A DNA stretch of 59,621 nucleotides from Caballeronia jiangsuensis (GTDB taxonomy: Bacteria > Pseudomonadota > Gammaproteobacteria > Burkholderiales > Burkholderiaceae), in contig JFHF01000048.1 of the NCBI GenBank assembly GCA_000648925.1, positions 1 through 59,621 on the forward strand, written 5' to 3'. Position 1 is the stretch's first letter; every line of letters begins with the position of its first letter. Below are positions 27,439-37,342 of the stretch, piece by piece. The translations under genes and the position numbers were made by a program. The notes under the pieces were generated by a model, which was not told where the DNA came from, ran no database searches, and worked only from the letters and a program-made list of their open reading frames with translations.

Positions 27439-28410
27439 ATGCGCCGAGACGTGCTGCGCGCTATCGCGGCGCTTCCTCTTGCTGGGGGCGCGATAGCGGC
27501 TCCGGCGGAACGGGAAAGTTTCCGTCCGAGCCAACCCGACGCAAAAGACTTCGTCTCGTATCGAACAGTAGACGTCAAGGGCGTGAAAATATTTTACCGC
27601 GAAGCAGGGCCGGAAAACGGACCGGTATTGCTGCTCTTACATGGCTACTCGTCATCATCGCGGATGTTCGAATCAATCATGTCAAAGCTCTCTGCGTGGT
27701 TCCGAGTCATAGCGCCTGACTACCCCGGATTTGGTTGGTCCGATGCGCCAGATCCATCAGCGTATGCATATACGTTCGAGAATTTGTCACAGACAATACT
27801 GGATTTTTCAGACCTCTTAAAGCTAGAGCGCTATTCTCTGTACATGCAGGACTATGGTGGCCCTGTCGGCTTCGGAATGGCAACCGCTCGTCCCGAGCGC
27901 ATCCATTCCCTCGTCGTACAGAATGCAGTCATTCACGAGGAAGGTTTGACAGGGCTGTGGGACGCAAGAAAGGCATACTGGACGAATCGCGATGCTCATG
28001 AAGCCGCGATCCGTGAAGGTATGTTCTCTGTGCCTGCCGGCATTGCGCGTCACGTCGGAGATCGGCCGCATCTCGAGCGTTACAATCCCGATCTTTGGAT
28101 GGACGAAATACTCTCGCTGCGAAGGCCCGGGATTGATCGAATCCAATTGAATCTGAGCTTCGACTACCAAAACAATCTTAAGCGCTATCCGGAATGGCAG
28201 TCGTACCTGCGAACCAAGCGTCCACCACTACTCGTTCTGTGGGGGCAGCATGACCCCCTATTTTCAGTGAAAGGCGCCTGGGCGATGCAGCGGGAGCAGC
28301 CTAAGGCGATCATCAACGTATTGGAAGCGGGACATTTCGCTACCTACGACGTTCCTTCAGAAATCTCAAAGCGCGTTCTCAGTTTCCATCACGACCTTGA
28401 AGTAGCCTAG
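27439..28410 (+). CDS. alpha/beta hydrolase with Asp nucleophile (haloalkane dehalogenase/epoxide hydrolase-like)
   Basis: 323 residues from ATG 27439; the frame is open to 27331. The N-terminus MRRDVLRAIAALPLAG reads as a possible Tat or Sec signal. LLHGYSSSSRMF gives the oxyanion loop, YMQDYGGPVGFG has Asp where esterases have Ser, as in haloalkane dehalogenases and epoxide hydrolases, and GQHDPLF and GHFATYD supply the acid and His. Dehalogenases usually have QDWGG, here QDYGG, so the halide-stabilising Trp is replaced by Tyr. That weakens the dehalogenase call; an epoxide or ester hydrolase is as likely. Confidence 0.75.
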   Translation: MRRDVLRAIAALPLAGGAIAAPAERESFRPSQPDAKDFVSYRTVDVKGVKIFYREAGPENGPVLLLLHGYSSSSRMFESIMSKLSAWFRVIAPDYPGFGWSDAPDPSAYAYTFENLSQTILDFSDLLKLERYSLYMQDYGGPVGFGMATARPERIHSLVVQNAVIHEEGLTGLWDARKAYWTNRDAHEAAIREGMFSVPAGIARHVGDRPHLERYNPDLWMDEILSLRRPGIDRIQLNLSFDYQNNLKRYPEWQSYLRTKRPPLLVLWGQHDPLFSVKGAWAMQREQPKAIINVLEAGHFATYDVPSEISKRVLSFHHDLEVA

Positions 28411-28453
28411 ACCACTTGCGCTATTAGCTTTACGCTTTAGCGCAAGATTCCTC

Positions 28454-29422
28454 TCAAACCGATGTTGCGCGATCAATAAGCTGCGACGCGCGTTCACTTT
28501 CGTTAAGCAACTCGACGTCCGCTTTGAGCGTCTCAGGTAGCACCCCTCTTAGGAAATCCAACCAAGTACGAACTTTCGCATCTAGATATTGACGGGAGGG
28601 GTAAAGAGCGTAGACATTCATTTCGAGCGTCGTGTACTCCGTCAGAACGCGGACCAGCGCCCCGGTACGCAATCCCGCCAATGCTGAATACGTTGGAAGC
28701 ACGCCCACTCCCATACCTTGTCGAATCGCGTTCTCGATTGCTCCCGCGTTATTGACCGTTAAACTTGAAGGACCGATAGCCACGCTTTCCTGTCCTCGCG
28801 GCCCTTCGAATACCCACGAGTCAGAAGTGAATTTGGGGTTCATCAAGTACAAACACTTGTGATGCAGCAGGTCCGCAAGTACTTTTGGAGCTCCGAATCG
28901 TTCGATGTAGGCCGGTGATGCGCAGGCAATGCTGAAAATCGAACCGAGTTTTGCCGACACCAGCGCGGAGTCAGGCAGGTTGGACGCAAGGATGACCGAC
29001 ATGTCATAACCTTCCTCAAGCAAGTCGGGTATCCGTTGCGCGAGCGTCAATTCGAACTGAACGCCGGGTTGCTGCTCTTGATACTGCGAGATCATCGGGA
29101 CGATATGATGCTGCCCGAAACTTGTCATCGAGTGCACTCTTAGCTTCCCCATCGCCCGAGCGGTCGAATTTCCCGCCTCCGCTTCGGCTTGCTCGATACT
29201 AGAAAGAATCTCTTGGACGCGTTGCAAATATCGTTGGCCGGCGTCAGTTAGCGCGATGCGCCGAGTCGTTCTGTGAAGCAACCTTGTCTGCAAATGCGCT
29301 TCAAGATCCGAAACGGCCCGCGATGCGTTCCCCGTCGTCGTCTTTAGCAGCTGCGCGGCTGCAGTAAATCCTCCGGCCTCGACGACGCGGGCGAAAATTC
29401 GCATGTTCTGAAGCGTGTCCAT
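28454..29422 (-). CDS. LysR-family regulator, CrgA-like
   Basis: 322 residues. The start MDTLQNMRIFARVVEAGGFTAAA is typical of the CrgA/DmlR branch of LysR. The second helix (GNASRAVSDLEAHLQTRLLH) and TRRIALTDAGQRYLQRVQ follow, then the effector domain with GKLRVHSMTSFGQHHIVPM and VNNAGAIENAIRQGMGVGVLP. It is convergent with the Asp-nucleophile hydrolase (43 bp between stops). Targets are unknown; this branch often regulates adjacent oxidoreductases. Confidence 0.9.
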   Translation of the reverse strand: MDTLQNMRIFARVVEAGGFTAAAQLLKTTTGNASRAVSDLEAHLQTRLLHRTTRRIALTDAGQRYLQRVQEILSSIEQAEAEAGNSTARAMGKLRVHSMTSFGQHHIVPMISQYQEQQPGVQFELTLAQRIPDLLEEGYDMSVILASNLPDSALVSAKLGSIFSIACASPAYIERFGAPKVLADLLHHKCLYLMNPKFTSDSWVFEGPRGQESVAIGPSSLTVNNAGAIENAIRQGMGVGVLPTYSALAGLRTGALVRVLTEYTTLEMNVYALYPSRQYLDAKVRTWLDFLRGVLPETLKADVELLNESERASQLIDRATSV

Positions 29423-29473
29423 CGTATCTCTTAAGTAGATCTTGCGATTTCAACATTATGCCGTCATCCCGAC

Positions 29474-30952
29474 TCAACCACCATCATGTAGTGAGTGCAA
29501 ATGCCGCACTTTTTCGACGAGCCAGTGGAAAAGTGAGTGCCCCTCTTCCCGCGCAGCCGACGTTGGCATCGCGAGCTTCCCAAGCTTGTCTTGACGGAAG
29601 GCCAATAGCAAACACATTTGCGTCGCGACGTCGGGAAACTCTTTTAAGAACGACGTCATATCCTCTTTACTGAGCTGAAAAAGAACACAAGGGGTGAGCG
29701 TTGTGATAGTCACGTTCATCGGCAGCCCGGCGAGCAGCCCAGACTCACCAAACGCCTCACCTGGCCCTACTCTATTTATTTCGCGTTCCCCAGTTCCACT
29801 ATCAAACTTCACAGACAGCACACCAGAGTAGATAATGGACAGACTCTCTGGAATCGTCCCCGGTGCGAATATTCGATGGCCCGATTGATATTCGTGTCGC
29901 GAAAGCCGCTGAGCTAACCGTGATATTTCATCGCCAGAAAGGCTGCTGAACAACGGAACTTGCTTCAACAACGACTCGCGTTCATCCCGTGTAGTTGCAC
30001 TAGGTGCCGGTACGCCGAGTGCGCGCAAGCGCACCCCGGATGAAGCCAAATGGCGGTAGCACAAGTCGAATAGTTCGTTTGATACGCGCATTTTCCTCCC
30101 CAAATCATCGACATACCCTACGAGCTCGTAGTGTATTGAATTTAGGGTTGCACTTTTCACTCTCGAATATGGTGTGGGTGCCGACAGAATTTCGCTGCAG
30201 CCCGTCAGCGCAAGATTCATTGCGTCCAGCACCGCTTTGGGCCTAGCTTCAGGATCGATCTCAAGGACGATGGAAATGCCGTGAACTAGAGACGGTCGAC
30301 TGTTATTCACAATCTTAGATTTTGATGCAACTGCGTTCGGTACGATGACAGAATTGCCTTGACCTGTCAGTAAATGGGTCGCACGCCAATTCATTTCGAT
30401 AACTTTGCCCTCGACGTCGTCGAATGCAATCCAGTCACCGACTGAATATGGCTCAGTCACGTTCAGAACAATGCCAGCAAACACATCGCTCAGCGTGCTC
30501 TGAATAGCGAGGCCAAGCACAATCGCGAGCGCGCCCGATGTAGCTACAAGTCCACGAACCGGGAGTTCCAATACAAATCCGAGAGCTGCAACCGTCGCCG
30601 CAAGAAATACTACTGCACCAAAGATGTCGGAGAACAGTCGTTGCTTTCTCCAAGCACCAGGCAGCAGCAGGGAGTCGACGAACAAAGTGAGCAATCGCGC
30701 ACCGAGGAACCACCACGCGACTTCAAGAAATTGCCACAACCAGTGGAGGTCCGGCGTTTCCAGGAACGGCGCTTGTGTGAATGGATTCAATCCGGATGAA
30801 AGAATCCCCCAACTCAGCGTCATGAACAGAACCACTCTGACAACAAGCCGAGCCAAGTCACGTTGAGGCACACGCATACGCCATATCAGCACTTCTATGG
30901 CAATGACAGAGAAACCAACAACCAGTCCTGTATTCACAATCCGCTCCAACAC
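29474..30952 (-). CDS. MscS-family mechanosensitive channel with C-terminal cyclic-nucleotide-binding domain
   Basis: About 492 residues from GTG 30952; a TTG at 30997 would overlap the upstream gene by 32 bp. Four or so membrane helices lead to the pore helix region VATSGALAIVLGLAIQSTLSDVFAGIVL and the MscS beta domain (YSVGDWIAFDDVEGKVIEMNWRAT, NSVIVPNA). The last 150 residues are a cNMP domain (LFSSLSGDEISRLAQRL, GPGEAFGESGLLAGLPMNVTI). Such channels couple membrane tension or ligand binding to ion flow. The gene directly follows the FUSC exporter on the same strand, so the two are likely co-transcribed. Confidence 0.9.
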   Translation of the reverse strand: MLERIVNTGLVVGFSVIAIEVLIWRMRVPQRDLARLVVRVVLFMTLSWGILSSGLNPFTQAPFLETPDLHWLWQFLEVAWWFLGARLLTLFVDSLLLPGAWRKQRLFSDIFGAVVFLAATVAALGFVLELPVRGLVATSGALAIVLGLAIQSTLSDVFAGIVLNVTEPYSVGDWIAFDDVEGKVIEMNWRATHLLTGQGNSVIVPNAVASKSKIVNNSRPSLVHGISIVLEIDPEARPKAVLDAMNLALTGCSEILSAPTPYSRVKSATLNSIHYELVGYVDDLGRKMRVSNELFDLCYRHLASSGVRLRALGVPAPSATTRDERESLLKQVPLFSSLSGDEISRLAQRLSRHEYQSGHRIFAPGTIPESLSIIYSGVLSVKFDSGTGEREINRVGPGEAFGESGLLAGLPMNVTITTLTPCVLFQLSKEDMTSFLKEFPDVATQMCLLLAFRQDKLGKLAMPTSAAREEGHSLFHWLVEKVRHLHSLHDGG

Positions 30953-30965
30953 GTCACAACCGCCA

Positions 30966-33149
30966 TCAACTTGCAACACCGTCAGCGTCCCACGCAAGGA
31001 ATCGCCTTAGCCATTCTTTGCGATCAACCACGCTTGTGCTTGGTAGCTGACCAAGCTTGAAGTCGATAAAATGCAGGTACGCCGACAGTCTTCTCAGTTC
31101 GCGAACTTGTATGCAGTCCGCTCGCGCGTCAAATTCCGCACGAAGGGCGAGGATGGCGTCACGTGACCCGCGCCGAACAACAATTACTTGATCGGCCGAT
31201 GGTGTCTCGAACATCGAGAAAATACAGTCCAGTAGACGCTGTACCGAGACACGCGTATCGTCTCGCAGATCCGATAACTTCTGCAACTCGACACGCAACT
31301 CGACGATCGAGTGCCCAAAGTCCAATATTGTGAACATCCAAGCTGCAGCCGATGCTTGAGCTTTCAACTCTCCTGCGGAAGCTACGTTTAGTTGATGGCC
31401 GAGATCTCTCGTGTGGCTTTCGAGATATAGGCGGGCAAGTGACAGCTTTGTAGAACACGCAAGCGATGCTTGCCTAAGAAGATCGCGCAGAAGCATGTTC
31501 CGCAACCACGGCCTAGCAGAAGGAAAAATAATCGTGCTCGCAAGAAGCACTATCACCATTGATATCACAAGCCCTAGAGCGTCGTTCAAAGTGCGTTCGA
31601 CGTCGTAGACCATTGGATTGTCGGGGCCAGCGAGCAAACAGAAAGAAATGCAGTACCCCAATCCAAAGCCCATTCCCCCGGGACGTGTGCTGATATACAC
31701 ACCAAGAGCCAAAGGAGGGATTAGAACCGCGCAAAGCAGAGCGTAACCGTCTATAAGCGGATACACAAAAAATAGAACAGCAGGCGCCAATACGCATGCT
31801 GTAACGGTCCCCCATAACATCTGTCTAGAGGCCACGGCAGGATTGGGCATCGTTCCAGTGAGCGCACTATTTACTGCCGTGTTAACTACTGCTCCAGCGC
31901 CTGAAGGCCAGGCCGTCACGTACCAAATCATCGCACTCAGACATAGTGCAGCGGCAGCCCGAAGCCCCGACGCACTCGCGGCCAATAGGTTGGTTTTGGT
32001 CGCGAACCGTGCAGTTGCAGCGGGCCCATCGTACGCGTCTTCCGCTAGTGAAGCGTAGGCCTCGGTGTATCGGTGCATCTCGTCGACGAGCCTCTCTAGC
32101 AACTCAGCCGAAGTATCGAAGTCAGGGAGCATCGTCAGTGACGACTCTTCAATAGCTGACCGAGTGTTGGCCAACCGGCTGGGCAATGCCGCATTGAACG
32201 CAAGCAACTGCTCTGCAGCATCTTTGGCTTCTGCGGCGTTGCGTACGGGCTGACCTTCTGCTGTCACCAGTAGCGACGGAATCTCTTGAAGGCAGTTCTC
32301 AATGAGATCCACCACGGCACCCTCTTCGGTCGCTCGCAATCTGAGCAGCCACTGATGTAGAGCGCGCACTCGAGTTGTGACATTCATGAATTCCGTGTTC
32401 AGTTGCGACAGCCGGCGCGCACGCCACTTTGTCTCAAAATCCTCGAACACCGCGACACTACTCAGCGCTTCGAGCCCAACAACATCCGCTGAAAACAACG
32501 CGTGAAGTTCTGTTGGCGCACCGTGCACTGCCTGAGCGCCTACCGCGTCACCGACAAGCTTCGAGAAACGTATAAAGCGGGTGCGTACAACTTCTCTCAG
32601 CGTGTCAGCGACATGCTGAGGGAAAATCAAGGCGCTAACTGTTGCAGCACAGAAGATTCCCATCGATAGTTCGGAAAGGCGCGTCATCGCCGAAATGAAC
32701 ACCCCGTCAGGGTTTGCTAGCGCTGGTATGCCAATGAGCGCAGTCGTATAACCCGACAACACGAAGCCATAGGCGCGAAAACTTCGATTCAGTGACGCTC
32801 CGATGGTGCAGAGACAGATCCACAGTGTGATGGACAGGAGAAATAGCTCGAAAAATTGGCCAAAAAGTGCCGTCAATCCGACAGTAACCGTCGCCCCTAC
32901 GATCGTCCCAATGAAGCGATAGAAGCTCTTGGCAATTACCATTCCGGTTTGGGGCTGCATCACAATGAAAACCGTGACCATGGCTGTCCGAGGTGACGAG
33001 AGCTCTAAGCGCATCGAAAGGCCCATTGCAATCAATGCCGCACCGACGGTCTTAAGTATGTGGACCCACACCCGTGCCTCTGTTTCCAAAGTCGCGCTAA
33101 AAAACTCACGCGCAAGGGCGATGGACCGCACAATAGAGGAAAGAGACAT
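30966..33149 (-). CDS. FUSC-family inner-membrane exporter (AaeB/fusaric acid resistance-like)
   Basis: 727 residues in two similar halves, each with about five to six membrane helices, separated by soluble parts. LELSSPRTAMVTVFIVMQPQ in the first half and AVVNTAVNSALTGTMPNPAV in the second fit the FUSC family. Members export aromatic acids or fusaric acid with a periplasmic adaptor and outer-membrane channel. Neither is present nearby, so it may work with partners elsewhere. It comes first in an operon with the cyclic-nucleotide MscS channel. Confidence 0.85.
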   Translation of the reverse strand: MSLSSIVRSIALAREFFSATLETEARVWVHILKTVGAALIAMGLSMRLELSSPRTAMVTVFIVMQPQTGMVIAKSFYRFIGTIVGATVTVGLTALFGQFFELFLLSITLWICLCTIGASLNRSFRAYGFVLSGYTTALIGIPALANPDGVFISAMTRLSELSMGIFCAATVSALIFPQHVADTLREVVRTRFIRFSKLVGDAVGAQAVHGAPTELHALFSADVVGLEALSSVAVFEDFETKWRARRLSQLNTEFMNVTTRVRALHQWLLRLRATEEGAVVDLIENCLQEIPSLLVTAEGQPVRNAAEAKDAAEQLLAFNAALPSRLANTRSAIEESSLTMLPDFDTSAELLERLVDEMHRYTEAYASLAEDAYDGPAATARFATKTNLLAASASGLRAAAALCLSAMIWYVTAWPSGAGAVVNTAVNSALTGTMPNPAVASRQMLWGTVTACVLAPAVLFFVYPLIDGYALLCAVLIPPLALGVYISTRPGGMGFGLGYCISFCLLAGPDNPMVYDVERTLNDALGLVISMVIVLLASTIIFPSARPWLRNMLLRDLLRQASLACSTKLSLARLYLESHTRDLGHQLNVASAGELKAQASAAAWMFTILDFGHSIVELRVELQKLSDLRDDTRVSVQRLLDCIFSMFETPSADQVIVVRRGSRDAILALRAEFDARADCIQVRELRRLSAYLHFIDFKLGQLPSTSVVDRKEWLRRFLAWDADGVAS

Positions 33150-33316
33150 CTTTTTCTCTACAGTATCGTGGTCGGACGAGCTTTGGCGTCAGCACTAGCA
33201 GTAAACGCCCACTCAACACCGATGAGCCTAAGCTTCGTGTTCTTTCATCGACGCGGATGGTAGCTTCTAGTAAGGAATAAATCGTTTATCTAAATTTTTA
33301 GGGTTGGTAATTGAAC

Positions 33317-34075
33317 TTACTCTATGTATCGCGCGCTCCATGATGAAATGATGCTTGCCGCATAAACGGCATCACGTCGTTTGCTCAGAAGATGATCCGA
33401 TCCATCTAATGACACAAAGCTCTTCGGATGTTTCGCTGCAGAAAAGATAGTTGCAGCGTTCCGAATCTCTACTGTCGTGTCCTGCGGTGAATGCATGACA
33501 AGTAGGGGCCGCTTCAGTCCCGCGACTTTCTTCGACAGATTGTGCTCAGCAGCGTCTTGCAGAAACTGCTTTCCAATGCGAAACGAACGACCTGCAATTT
33601 GGACGTCGGCTTCGCCTTCAGCCTCAATGCGCGGCACGTCCGACTTAAACAGCCCGATCACATGCGACGGATCGCTGGGCGCAGCTATCGTCACAACAGC
33701 TCTGACAACTCCGATATAGCCAGCAGAAGCGAGAACTGCAGCGCCTCCAAGACTGTGACCAATGAGGATTGATGGCGCGCGCCCCACGTCCTCAAGGCGG
33801 CCTGCCGCTGACACGAGGTCGTTGCAATTTGACGAGAAATTCGTATTGGCAAACTCTCCCTCACTCGCCCCGACTCCCGTGAAGTCAAAGCGTAAAACTG
33901 CGATACTATGATCAGTTAAGGCTTGCGCTATTCGACTCGCAGCGAATACGTCCTTTCCGCACGTGAAGCAATGTGCAAAGAGTGCATATGCGCGAGGCTC
34001 ATCGGTGGGCGAGTCTAGGCGTCCAGCCAATTTTTGCCCGTCTGCTCCGAGAAAATCAAATCGCTCGCTTGGCAT
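33317..34075 (-). CDS. alpha/beta hydrolase, type usually fused to OsmC
   Basis: 252 residues, cytoplasmic. FAHCFTCGKDVFAASRIAQAL, FDFTGVGASEGEF, the nucleophile GHSLGGAAVL, Asp in HSPQDTTVEI and His in GSDHLLSK make a complete hydrolase. The HCFTCGKD segment is typical of proteins in which such a hydrolase is joined to a C-terminal OsmC domain; here the protein stops after the hydrolase, and no OsmC-like sequence is seen downstream. The substrate is unknown. Confidence 0.8.
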   Translation of the reverse strand: MPSERFDFLGADGQKLAGRLDSPTDEPRAYALFAHCFTCGKDVFAASRIAQALTDHSIAVLRFDFTGVGASEGEFANTNFSSNCNDLVSAAGRLEDVGRAPSILIGHSLGGAAVLASAGYIGVVRAVVTIAAPSDPSHVIGLFKSDVPRIEAEGEADVQIAGRSFRIGKQFLQDAAEHNLSKKVAGLKRPLLVMHSPQDTTVEIRNAATIFSAAKHPKSFVSLDGSDHLLSKRRDAVYAASIISSWSARYIE

Positions 34076-34161
34076 CCCAAGTTCTACCGTGTAATGTTAA
34101 TTAAAAAGTCGAGTATGAGCGCCACTGATTTGAAATGCCGGTTGCTACATAAATCACGGCC

Positions 34162-34521
34162 CTAGTGCATAAACTCATGAACGTGTTTTGCTAAAAGCAT
34201 GGCTCTAGCGTTAGCCGGCGGCGTCTTTCCACATTTTGGCGCATAGGTTAATTCTCCAGCCATTATCAACTGCCCCGTTAGCACGCATCTTCCGGATGCG
34301 CGTGCAATCTTGAGACGCCACGTCTGATAGCCGAAGTTTCCGCTGCAAGCGTCACGCCAAGACACAGTCAAAGTTTTTTGCGAAGGAGCATCAAGAATCG
34401 TCACTACGGGGCGGCAATCTTGAAACTTTGACGGGCTTAATAGGCCTCTGCGACCACACGCCTCAAGATAGCGGTTCTTGTCCAGTGTCTTTCCACTGAT
34501 TGCAATAAGGTATGTTGCCAT
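34162..34521 (-). CDS. DUF3331-containing protein
   Basis: 119 residues. The core ILDAPSQKTLTVSWRDACSG, YQTWRLKIARASGRCVLTGQ and NARAMLLA fits DUF3331, a small family seen mainly in Burkholderiaceae. Cys residues in CSG, GRCVLTG and PKCGK could bind a metal. No function is known. The gene lies in an AT-rich stretch. Confidence 0.7.
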   Translation of the reverse strand: MATYLIAISGKTLDKNRYLEACGRRGLLSPSKFQDCRPVVTILDAPSQKTLTVSWRDACSGNFGYQTWRLKIARASGRCVLTGQLIMAGELTYAPKCGKTPPANARAMLLAKHVHEFMH

Positions 34522-35275
34522 GCTCCGCTTGTTTGCAGTTTCATGTTCTCAATTCCTAACGTTAGACGAAACATCGGAATTTACTTTTATGCTGTCTAAC
34601 AGCGATGAAAGAGCCTTTTGCGGTGTTGATACAGTATCAATGGGACAATTAACGTTGCTAAAAGTATTTTAACCTTTCCACAAGAATAAGAGACTAAGTA
34701 CGACCGCTCACTATGCCGAAGTTTTCTCCCCGAAGACTTAACACCAATCGAACACCAATCGCTACTGCCAGACCAAGTTAAGGGTTCTTGTTTCTTTCGG
34801 CAAGCCAAAGGCTGTGCCAGTCGGAAGTTGGACTTATCGTCGAACAGATGAAAGCGAAAGTATAATTCACTCATTCTATTGCATTTTTTGGTGTGAATCT
34901 ATCGTGTACTCCCACGGAGTGATACAGGAGTTTTGATCTTATAGGCTTTATGTAAGAGGCAGTAAGGGTTTTGATGCCAAATGTAGTTTCTGCATAATTG
35001 AATTGAATCAAATTCAAGTTGTTTTCTACATGGCATTTCCGTCAGATTCGAATATTCCAATAGCCGTTTTTCTGACGAATCGTGTTGCAGCTGATGACGG
35101 CAAGCGCTGTTTATCGAAACCTGCGTGGTGTACGCCGTCGCATCACGATTTGAAGCGAATCAACGACTTCTGACATACAGAGATCGTCGCAAATACTTGG
35201 CGCTATCGGGAAACGCCTGTACGACGCCGCGACGTCGTCCCACAGGTACTGGCTCCCACCGAAACATTTCAACGT
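34522..35275. other. AT-rich intergenic region, no gene seen
   Basis: About 750 bp, clearly more AT-rich than the rest of the window. Short frames on both strands lack any pattern. Foreign or eroded DNA is possible; nothing specific was recognised. Confidence 0.45.
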
Positions 35276-35881
35276 CTAAAGCCAACGACGCACGCGAGAG
35301 CTATAATCGGCAAATGCTTTTGAAAAACGCCTCTTCAAGTAGTCTTCTTCGAACCGGACTTGAATTTGGGCAAGTAAGTCACAGCAAACCGCAATAAGAG
35401 CAACTGGCCAAGTCTGAATTACAAGTACCTGAGCGACCAGAGAAAACCGTATGCCGAGATAAACCGGATTTCTCGAGAACCTAAATAAGCCGTGAGAAAT
35501 TAATTCTCTTTGAGGAGTATCGTCAATACCCATTCGCCACGAATCTCCCATTGCTGACTGCGCGCTCAACACCCAACAAAGCGAAATGACAAGGGCAACG
35601 GCGCCCACTTTTCTCAGGACCGATATAACTCCGCTGTTAAATTCAAAACTTCCGTATGCGTCATTTGCAAGCACGTGCAGAACTAAATACGCCGCATCGA
35701 CAAGTGGCAACCACAGATAAAAGCATCTTGCGACATAGCCCTCGGGTGATTGGCTTCGCGCGAAGGACAGAATGCGTCCACCTCGTTTTGCAGCGAAAAA
35801 TAGTCGCATTGCTACGGCGAATATCACAAAAAAAATAGCGTGTAGTAGCGGGACAAATCGCCAGAGTTGACTCATGCTCAA
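35276..35881 (-). CDS. isoprenylcysteine carboxyl methyltransferase-like membrane protein
   Basis: 201 residues with about five membrane helices. The C-terminal part carries the ICMT/PEMT pattern: ELISHGLFRFSRNPVYLGIR, then QVRFEEDYLKRRF and ADYSSRVRRWL, the region that binds S-adenosylmethionine. Bacterial members methylate lipids or unknown small molecules at the membrane. AAAGG is well spaced for TTG 35881; ATG 35875 is two codons later. The gene is alone. Confidence 0.8.
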   Translation of the reverse strand: MSMSQLWRFVPLLHAIFFVIFAVAMRLFFAAKRGGRILSFARSQSPEGYVARCFYLWLPLVDAAYLVLHVLANDAYGSFEFNSGVISVLRKVGAVALVISLCWVLSAQSAMGDSWRMGIDDTPQRELISHGLFRFSRNPVYLGIRFSLVAQVLVIQTWPVALIAVCCDLLAQIQVRFEEDYLKRRFSKAFADYSSRVRRWL

Positions 35882-36927
35882 GCAGAACCTTTAGGTTGAT
35901 TATCACAAACGCCTAGGGAACAGTTGATCCTCTTAACTCTTTGCGCCATCAAAGACTTTTCTGTTTTACTGAACGCGTCGCGTGACTGATGTAGTGCAAT
36001 ACGATGGCCGGTGGACCCTACGCTGCCTGTGCAAATTCAAGGCGTTGAGCGCGATGTGTCCATCAGCGCTCTGAGTCACTGCGTCGCGACGGATACGAAT
36101 CTAACGGGAGGTTGGACAAGGTGCACACAAATTGTATTGAGATCGTCTCGTAACTGTCTAGGGACACGCCGCGATTTCTTGGTTCACCGACATAATTTCC
36201 GGACACCACGCATGCATGCCCTATTCAGCGATTTCTGACGGAAAACACATGACGCCGTTGGCCGAGATGTCTCACGATAGATTTGGCTCGGCCGGCCCGA
36301 TGAGCATTGGTTTCTCGTATCACGAACCTAACGTTCTGTTTTTCCGAACGCACATGTCTATCTTTGCTCTCCGAACTCGCTTATATTCAATGTGACAGAA
36401 TCGCGAATTTTTGCATTGCGACTTCAGAATTATGTGGTGCCTGACGCAAGGGTTGGACAAAATAACAGATAGCGCATGGATGCTATGTGCGGGCTACCGG
36501 CAACGCTCCTAGAGAAAAATACAATGAGACAAAGGTATGCAGACTGTTTCGCCCGTCATGCCCCCAATGTTCGACGAGAACTATGCGCATCAGCCACTGA
36601 TAAACAATGCGAATATCGCGTGCTGCGGATGCCTATCAATCGATCGCTGGTCAGTGCCTTCCTCTCTTCCTGATCGTCTGATTGAATAAGTCATTGCTGT
36701 ACTCGAATCAGACCAGCCCTTTGATTTTTCACTCTTCGTAGTATACACGGCCAAGGCCGTGCAGCAGATCATTTGCAATATGAACCATGTGCACTGACGA
36801 AGCGGATACGATCGTCGATGCCACCCAGACTTTTCTTGATAAGAATTACTAATTTGTCAGGTAAGACTTCTTGCTCCACTCGTATGATCGATGTGGCTAT
36901 GAACGACGCTAACGAAAGGAGAATCGA
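35882..36927. other. about 1 kb upstream of sdhC without a recognised gene
   Basis: Short frames (60-75 codons) on both strands show no protein pattern. The stretch is AT-rich compared with sdh. It should contain the sdhCDAB promoter. AAGGAG lies just before sdhC. Confidence 0.4.
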
Positions 36928-37338
36928 ATGCAGAGCCCAGTGACGGAGAGGAAGCGGGCATTTCGAAATATTCAGATCGGTCAGTTAATGCACTATCGCT
37001 TGCCGCTAGCAGGGAAGGTCTCCATCCTGCATCGCGTCAGCGGTTTGCTGCTGTTCGTCTCGCTGCCGTTCATTCTGTATCTGCTCGAACAGAGTCTCAC
37101 GTCGGAAATTAGTTTCGACGCATTCAAAGGCTTCCTGGCCAACCCCATCGTCAAGATCATCACGCTCGTGCTGTCGTGGGCGTATCTGCATCACTTCTGC
37201 GCGGGCATCCGTTTCCTCTTGCTCGATACGCACGTCGCAGTGAACAAGGAAGGCGGCAAGCAGACCGCTCTCATCGTGCTGGTCGTGTCGCTGCTGCTGA
37301 CGCTCGCGATGGCCCTCAAGCTTTTCGGAGTGTTCTAA
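36928..37338 (+). CDS. sdhC: succinate dehydrogenase cytochrome b556 subunit
   Basis: 136 residues, first gene of the sdhCDAB operon. SdhC and SdhD anchor the complex, hold haem b and form the quinone site. ILHRVSGLLLFVSLPFILY contains the quinone-site region, and WAYLHHFCAGIRFLLLD carries the haem-ligand His. Three membrane helices are visible. AAGGAG precedes the ATG. GC-rich with core-gene codon use, unlike the flanks. Confidence 0.95.
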   Translation: MQSPVTERKRAFRNIQIGQLMHYRLPLAGKVSILHRVSGLLLFVSLPFILYLLEQSLTSEISFDAFKGFLANPIVKIITLVLSWAYLHHFCAGIRFLLLDTHVAVNKEGGKQTALIVLVVSLLLTLAMALKLFGVF

Positions 37339-37342
37339 AAAT

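Noticed and set aside
27439..28410. Classical Ser esterase
   Set aside because: The nucleophile elbow has Asp (QDYGG), not Ser.
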